Origin: an uncultured Treponema sp.
GTDB taxonomy: Bacteria > Spirochaetota > Spirochaetia > Treponematales > Treponemataceae
Length of the DNA: 36,557 bases
Assembly (NCBI GenBank): GCA_937901865.1
Contig: CALDID010000320.1
Coordinates: 1-36,557, forward strand
Direction: 5' to 3'
How positions within the stretch are numbered: position 1 is the stretch's first letter; every line of letters begins with the position of its first letter. Shown here piece by piece: positions 31,636 through 36,557 of this stretch. Under the pieces are notes generated by a model, which was not told where the DNA came from, made no database searches, and saw only the letters and a list, made by a program, of their open reading frames with translations. The translations under genes were made by a program, and so were the position numbers.

Positions 31636-33316
31636 TTATTGCGTGTTCCACAGTTTTATCTTTTGTTGAATTAAGTCGCTCATAATCTCGCCTTGCTTGT
31701 CCATTCCAAGTTCTAAGCATTTTTTGACGATAAGCTCATAATTCTTGTCAAACTCTTCTATCGGGCACGTTACGCATTGTATTAAAGCCTCTTTCACAAA
31801 TGTATCAGCTATCGATAAAACCCGCAATGTTTCATCGCTCACTTTATACAGCCACAGCTGTCCATACTCTGAACAAGGCAATTCTTCAGACTTTGGAAAT
31901 AAGTCTTCATAACTATCTATGCTATACGCATCAAAAAAGGCTTTCTGCGCTTTGTTGGGAATGTTCTCGGTACTTTGCGGCACAATAAAATCCCCGTTCA
32001 CATCAAGCGCGCCTGTTCCAGCTTGCGGAAACGGATAGGTATATAGCTGCACCCCCGTCAGCTTTTCATACTTTTGCACAGTATCTCTCAGCTGTCTGTC
32101 TTTTGCAGAAATCACCCTTTTACCGTTTTCAATTTTATAATTTACGTCTTTTATTCCCCAATTTACAAGGATTTGCGCTTCTTCACTGCACATATAATCC
32201 AAAAACTGAAACGCCCCAATAACATCTTTGCATTTTTTAGAAATCGCAATGCCCCAATTACCAGTATAGCCCGTATCTGCAAGTTCTGGATTTTTTATCG
32301 AATGAGAAGCCGTAACAGGCAAACACGCATAAGCCCTCTCTTCCATTCCGTTAGAAATCAAAACTTTCTCTATATCTTCATATTTCCAATTTGAATATGA
32401 AATGCCCAAAACACGCCCGCTCATTATTTTTGCTTTCCACACATCTTCGCTTTGCACAAATGATTCTTTGTCTAAAATACCTTGTGCATACAGCTTATTG
32501 AGCCAACGAAAATATGTGCTCATTTCGCTATGCAAAAACTTGTATTGCGCTTTCAGTGTCTTTTGGTCTACTATCCATTGCCCGTCATCTCTAAAGCCTA
32601 AAACAAGGCTTGCAGGATTAGAAAGCCCGATATACCAATGAAAATCATCAGTCAACAGCGATAGCCCTATCGTCTTTTCCCCGTTTATCGTCGGGTATTT
32701 TTCCATATAGACCTTTAAGGCTGCCTCTACTTCGTCAAGCGTTTCTATTTTTGGGTATCCTAATTCTTTCAAAACAGCTAACTGTAATTGTATTGTGCCA
32801 GAGGGATTTTTTGTTTTTTGGTTTATGCCGTACGCCCCGAACGTATAGATATGCCCGTCATCATATTTTAAGTGAGATAAGTTTTTGCCGTAGAGCTTTC
32901 TAAAGTTCTCTCCGTATTGTTCGATTAAATTGATGTGCTTCCCGTCTTTATCGATATAATCATCAAGCGCAACTATATCGCCTTTTTCTATAAACGCCGT
33001 AATTCTGTCTTTTGCAAAAATCAAATCGTCAGAAATCCCTTCCGAAAGAACGAGCTTTTGCACCTGCAAGCTCAATGATTTCGGGTGATGAATAAGTAGT
33101 TTAACGCCTGTTTGTCTCGTAATCTCTCTTGCAACAGGGTCTTGAAAACTGTAATCATCTTCTAAATCAATGTTGTAGAACGAAAAGACTTTCTCTTCTT
33201 TATTTATCATACGGGGGGGGGGGTAGAATAGTTTTTTGTTTGCAAGAAAGTAAAGACGAAAGAGGCAAAACAGCAATTAGCAAAAATCCTGCCGCAAAGA
33301 ACTTTTTATAAAACAT
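31636..33316 (-). CDS. Solute-binding lipoprotein split by a poly-C tract (phase-variable candidate)
   Basis: Two frames make one gene. ATG 33316 lies one base after the response regulator stop (TAAGATG) with GGAGG just upstream. It starts a lipoprotein signal, MFYKKFFAAGFLLIAVLPLS then SLLSC (Cys25), followed by KQKTILPPPP and a stop a few codons on. The solute-binding domain is open in another frame from the same point: MINKEEKVFSFYNID, then KLLIHHPKSLSLQVQKLVL, DLIFAKDRITAFIEKGDIVA, WYIGLSNPASLVLGF and CSEEAQILVNWGI. The switch point is C11 on the minus strand (33213-33223). C10 or C13 would fuse signal and domain into a protein of about 559 residues; C11 leaves the receptor without export signal. 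The mature domain itself is undamaged. Confidence 0.85.
33213..33223 (-). repeat. Homopolymer G11/C11 tract inside the coding region
   Basis: Eleven consecutive G on the plus strand, the longest G/C run in the window. It encodes a proline run between lipobox and mature domain. Its length decides whether the two are in frame: n=1 modulo 3 is in frame, and the observed 11 is out. Confidence 0.95.
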
Positions 33317-33317
33317 C

Positions 33318-34892
33318 TTATACTCCTCCTTGAGCCTTGAACTCTTTTGGAGTAAATCCTGTGTGCTTTCGGAATTTCAAGTAAAAATAATCAGACGTAT
33401 TGTATCCGACAACGGTTGCAATTTCGTATATTTTCATATCGCTTGAAAGAATGAGCTTTTTCGCCTCTTCTATGCGGATAATATCAAGATATGTGTTAAA
33501 GCTCACTCCCGTATATGCTCTAAACTTCTTGCCCAAATACGCACTGTTGCAATTAAAGAGGTCGCCTAAAAGCTCTAAGCGCAATTCAGAAGCATAATTT
33601 GCTTTGATATATTGAATGACTTTTAGTATCGTGGAATTGCTAGAGTTTCCAGAAAAAGATTCTGAAAGCGAATAAATAAAATCGCCCATAATCTTCATCA
33701 CGTCCGCAAAATAGTTCTGCGAATCCAAGAAATGCACCAAATCAATCGCCGCCACCGTGTCAAACTCTTTTTCTGGGTGCTTCATCTTCAAGGCATTTTG
33801 CGAATCGACGATAAACGCCATACACAGCTTTTTTATCTCCGTTTCGTCTAAAAAGCTATCAATCAGCCACTTTTTCTTTTCTGCCAAAAGAGCCTGTATT
33901 TTCTGCAAATCATATATCTCGATATACGCCATAAGTTCCTTTTCAATACAATCAAAGAACTCTGCTCTATTATCACTTTTCACAAGAGGTGCTTTCTCTG
34001 CAAGTCTGCACGCCACGTCGTCAGTTTCTTTTACAATTTCGCTTGTGATAAATGCTTTGTCTTTGAAAAAGAAGAGCAAATGCGACAGCAACAAAGCCTC
34101 TTTATACGCCTTGAGTGCGCCCTCTTTTCCCTTGAAAAAGGAGCTTATCGCAAAAAATGCGCCTTCTGCTTTGTCGCTGAAGCGAGATGAGAAGCGATTT
34201 ATATATAACTTTAATGCGCTCATCTCTGCATTTTTGAATACGACAACAAGATTAGAGTTCATATAAAACGAAATGTGTTCTGCAAACTCAAATACCTCGT
34301 CAACAGCCGTTTTTAGCGCATTTGATTGCACTTGATTGTCAAGGCAAAGACGCGAAGCTGACACAATAGCAATTTTAAACGTGTCTGATTCTTGAATATC
34401 GAGTTCTCCGCTCATTCTGCCCGTTTGAAAGAAATGCGAAAAGCTCTCTGCCTTGTTTTCGCTCTCAACCTTTCCTCTAAAGGTTTCTAATGCCATATTC
34501 TTTTTTATGTCAGAAGCGATTTCTTTTATTTTCTCTTCAAGAATATCCTCGTCAATCGGCTTTGTGATATATCCCTTTGCACCTAAGTTTACGGCACTTT
34601 GCGCATAAGAAAAATCGCTGTATCCGCTCAAAATCAAAAACGCTGGGTGCGAAACATATTTTTCTTTTCTCGATTGCACTTCTTTCAAGACATCTATTCC
34701 CGAAAGCCCCCTCATTGTTATGTCTAAAAGCACTATGTCAGGTCGCTCTGATATGATTTTCACTAACGCTTCTTCGCCGTCAGCCGCCTCTGCACAGATT
34801 TTGCATCCCAGTTTTTCCCAATCGATGATATTGCGAATTCCCTTTCTCACGATTGGCTCATCATCGACAATCAGCACATTTAAATATTGCAT
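33318..34892 (-). CDS. AraC-type response regulator, YesN-like
   Basis: 524 residues. The receiver domain has Asp10-Asp11 (LIVDDEPIVRKGIRNIIDW), phospho-acceptor Asp57 (DIVLLDITMRGLSGIDVLKE), Ser89 (LILSGYSDF) and Lys111 (YITKPIDEDIL). A long central helical region follows. The C-terminal AraC HTH pair shows VIQYIKANYASELRLELLGD, FNCNSAYLGKKFRAYTGVSF, IRIEEAKKLILSSDMKIYEI, then ATVVGYNTSDYFYLKFRKHT and GFTPKEF. It should activate the downstream transport and GH2 genes when phosphorylated by the adjacent kinase. The start is one base after the kinase stop (GAATAAAATG), and its last codons contain the ribosome site of the binding-protein gene. Confidence 0.94.
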   Translation of the reverse strand: MQYLNVLIVDDEPIVRKGIRNIIDWEKLGCKICAEAADGEEALVKIISERPDIVLLDITMRGLSGIDVLKEVQSRKEKYVSHPAFLILSGYSDFSYAQSAVNLGAKGYITKPIDEDILEEKIKEIASDIKKNMALETFRGKVESENKAESFSHFFQTGRMSGELDIQESDTFKIAIVSASRLCLDNQVQSNALKTAVDEVFEFAEHISFYMNSNLVVVFKNAEMSALKLYINRFSSRFSDKAEGAFFAISSFFKGKEGALKAYKEALLLSHLLFFFKDKAFITSEIVKETDDVACRLAEKAPLVKSDNRAEFFDCIEKELMAYIEIYDLQKIQALLAEKKKWLIDSFLDETEIKKLCMAFIVDSQNALKMKHPEKEFDTVAAIDLVHFLDSQNYFADVMKIMGDFIYSLSESFSGNSSNSTILKVIQYIKANYASELRLELLGDLFNCNSAYLGKKFRAYTGVSFNTYLDIIRIEEAKKLILSSDMKIYEIATVVGYNTSDYFYLKFRKHTGFTPKEFKAQGGV

Positions 34893-34893
34893 T

Positions 34894-36483
34894 TTATTCC
34901 CCCGTTTCCCTTACATTTGGAATACACAGAGTTACTTTTGTTCCCTCGTCTTTTTTGCTTTCGACAAATAGCCCGTATTGCTTGCCGTAAAATAACTTTA
35001 TTCTTTGGTTCACGTTCACCATGCCCAGCGATTCGCTAATAGCTTCTACCGCCTGCGTATTGAGTTTTTCATTCAACTCTTTTAGAGCCTCCATCTCCAT
35101 TCCCTTGCCGTTGTCTTTAACGCTAATGATTAAATTGCCCGCCTTATCCGAATCTATCATTATGTAAATAAAGCCAGCCTTATTGTTTTCAATTCCGTGC
35201 TTAAAAGCATTTTCGATAATCGGCTGTATCAGTTGCGGCAAGATGAGCGAATGACGAATATCGCACAAAAACATTATTGAATACGCCACCCGTTCGCCAA
35301 ATCGTATATGCTGAATATCAAGATAGCTACACACCATTTTTATCTCTTCCATAAGGTTTATAGGCTTGTCGGAAATAGCAAGATTATGGCGCAAAATCGA
35401 AGCTAAGAGCTTTATCGTCGTCGCGCTTTGCTTTGAGCCTTCTGCAAGCGATTGCATACGGATTGTTTCAAGGGTATTAAACAAGAAGTGCGGATTTATC
35501 TGACTTGTGAGCATCTTAAAACGAATTGCATTTTGCTTTGAAACAAGTTCCGCTTGCTCTATTTTGTGCCGATACACGTCTTCAATGAGCTTTTCTATAC
35601 ACAACAAAAACAGCACCATTGCAACAAGCAACAAGGCAACACAGAATAAAAATCCCTTTAGCGTCGCAAATATCAGCCTCTCTGTCGGCAAAATCGCAGT
35701 TACTCTTATCGGCATCGTGTATTTTTCTGGCAAAGTCTCCGAAACAAAAGCGACGGTTTTTCCTTCCCATTTTCCAAAGCGTTTCTCTGCCTGATACATT
35801 TCCCGCTTTGACTCATCAAACATCTTATTTTTTGCATATTCAATAACATTGTCCACCGTAATAAAAACATCGTTGTCGTTCGCACTTAAAATCTTTACGA
35901 CATTCGAATAATTTATATTCACACAAAGCACCGCCAGCACTTTGCCGCTGACAGAATCAGTTATCGCCCTATTGAGCGAAAGCATACGTTTTTTTGTAAT
36001 AAAATCTTCATTGACCGACCAAAATACTTTGCCGTTTCCTTGATACGCCATTTTGTACCACGCCGATTCCTCAATTTCCTTCGTGTTTTTCACAAAAAAA
36101 GCATTGTTCAACATCGTTTGATTGCTCGTATAAAATCGAAACGAATCCACCGCGTCCACCGCAGTGAGTAAATCGTTCAAAAACAATAGCTCTTTATATT
36201 GGTTATACACTTCGAGAGGGCTTGTATATTCCGTTTTTAGAGTTTCTTGCACTCGCAAATTCATAAAAAGGCTGTCTGACATATCGTGTACATTTTCAAG
36301 AATATTTTGAAATAATAAAGCTATCTGCTTCACAGATGCTTGCGTTTGGCTGATTTGCCACGCAGAAAGAGTGCGATAGACATAGCCTGAAATCATAAGC
36401 GCGACGAACAAAAACGGGTAAAAGAACGCCGTCATATACGAAGCTTTAAGGTTTTTCTTAATTCTTAAATTACCAAACTGCAT
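34894..36483 (-). CDS. Sensor histidine kinase, YesM-like
   Basis: 529 residues in the inner membrane. One membrane helix at about 17-38 and another at about 272-298 enclose an extracytoplasmic sensor domain of some 230 residues (dCache-like: AWYKMAYQGNGKVFWSVNED, NRAITDSVSGKVLAVLCVNI). The cytoplasmic part is a HisKA_7TM-type His kinase: His332 in LTSQINPHFLFNTLETIRMQ, N-box Asn425 in LIQPIIENAFKHGIENNKAG, and G-box DNGKGMEME at 457-465. It is the first gene of the locus and is translationally linked to the response regulator. The ligand is probably the imported glycan or a binding-protein complex. Confidence 0.94.
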   Translation of the reverse strand: MQFGNLRIKKNLKASYMTAFFYPFLFVALMISGYVYRTLSAWQISQTQASVKQIALLFQNILENVHDMSDSLFMNLRVQETLKTEYTSPLEVYNQYKELLFLNDLLTAVDAVDSFRFYTSNQTMLNNAFFVKNTKEIEESAWYKMAYQGNGKVFWSVNEDFITKKRMLSLNRAITDSVSGKVLAVLCVNINYSNVVKILSANDNDVFITVDNVIEYAKNKMFDESKREMYQAEKRFGKWEGKTVAFVSETLPEKYTMPIRVTAILPTERLIFATLKGFLFCVALLLVAMVLFLLCIEKLIEDVYRHKIEQAELVSKQNAIRFKMLTSQINPHFLFNTLETIRMQSLAEGSKQSATTIKLLASILRHNLAISDKPINLMEEIKMVCSYLDIQHIRFGERVAYSIMFLCDIRHSLILPQLIQPIIENAFKHGIENNKAGFIYIMIDSDKAGNLIISVKDNGKGMEMEALKELNEKLNTQAVEAISESLGMVNVNQRIKLFYGKQYGLFVESKKDEGTKVTLCIPNVRETGE

Positions 36484-36506
36484 AATAGACCTGTTAGATA
36501 ATTGTC

Positions 36507-36544
36507 ATTATCGGGCTCGACCCGATAATCTGAGGCACAGCCTC
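36507..36544. promoter_or_regulatory. Leader hairpins upstream of the sensor kinase gene
   Basis: ATTATCGGG (36507-36515) and CCCGATAAT (36521-36529) form a perfect 9-bp stem with a CTCGA loop. Next to it is GAGGC-ACA-GCCTC (36532-36544) followed by five T on the plus strand, the same triloop style as the hairpins at 31592-31622. Both lie 24-61 bases upstream of the kinase ATG and could regulate read-through into the locus or terminate a gene outside the window. No promoter was recognised before the window ends. Confidence 0.45.
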
Positions 36545-36557
36545 TTTTTCAAAACTG

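Noticed and set aside
33318..36483. Kinase and regulator as orphan two-component genes unrelated to the transporter
   Set aside because: Stops and starts are one base apart through to the binding-protein gene, and YesM/YesN pairs are well known to sit with LplB/YtcP transporters.
1..36557. tRNA or rRNA genes and classical riboswitches
   Set aside because: I looked through the intergenic segments and saw no cloverleaf-compatible conserved sequences or known aptamer cores. A covariance-model scan would be needed to exclude degenerate cases.

Overview
Organism and overall impression. The window looks like a chromosomal accessory region of a host-associated spirochaete, most plausibly a Treponema. 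This rests on the character of the proteins (LplB/YtcP-type sugar importers with YesM/YesN regulation, Sel1 and SUMF1-type exported proteins, FMN/FAD flavoprotein lipoproteins, split PntA) and on the AT-leaning composition. No rRNA or other taxonomic marker is present, so the assignment is an inference. I found no tRNA, rRNA or CRISPR array.

Layout. (1) 1-3.7 kb: the tail of a DUF262/HNH nuclease, three small genes whose -10 boxes lie 6-9 nt from the ATG (apparently leaderless), and a VapC-type toxin-antitoxin pair. (2) 3.7-7.3 kb: an SGNH/DltD-like gene and an MBOAT acyltransferase whose first residues are missing where an IS3-family element abuts it. (3) 7.3-8.5 kb: wrecks of feoB and feoA. 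(4) 8.5-10.4 kb: an intact lipoprotein with FMN-binding and fumarate-reductase-like FAD domains, with a Fur/PerR-like palindrome over its -10. (5) 10.5-15.5 kb: a minus-strand block of exported Sel1, SUMF1 and transglutaminase-like genes. It is broken by homopolymer slips, a nonsense codon and a 131-bp palindromic mini-element. (6) 15.7-17.8 kb: small secreted cysteine-rich proteins, an XRE regulator, and a HigBA-like pair whose toxin has lost its core. (7) 17.8-23.4 kb: a proton-translocating transhydrogenase operon (pntAa, a VapBC pair, pntAb, pntB) with a DUF262/HNH restriction-type gene just downstream. Beyond that gene lies a second, diverged copy of the last ~126 bp of pntB. (8) 23.3-23.8 kb: an intergenic region with degenerate repeats and an orphan promoter. 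(9) 23.8-36.5 kb: a minus-strand carbohydrate locus reading sensor kinase, AraC-type response regulator, solute-binding lipoprotein, LplB-like permease, YtcP-like permease, second solute-binding lipoprotein, GH2 glycosidase.

How the genes work together. In region 9 the YesM/YesN pair probably senses a glycan-derived signal and activates import of an oligosaccharide, which the leaderless (cytoplasmic) GH2 enzyme then hydrolyses. No ATPase is encoded, so a shared MsmX-like ATPase elsewhere is expected. The first binding protein carries an 11-nt poly-C tract (plus-strand G11) between its lipoprotein signal and its mature domain. In this sequence the two are out of frame, and one base fewer (or two more) would join them. 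This is a strong candidate for phase-variable export of a sugar receptor. A 23-bp tandem array and short GC hairpins in the same operon are further candidates for expression tuning.

The most interesting items are the poly-C switch, the DUF262 gene bounded by a duplicated pntB end, the toxin-antitoxin pair embedded in the pnt operon, the palindromic mini-element, and the leaderless promoters. Several broken genes differ from an open frame by a single homopolymer base. Assembly error must be excluded before all of them are accepted as true pseudogenes.
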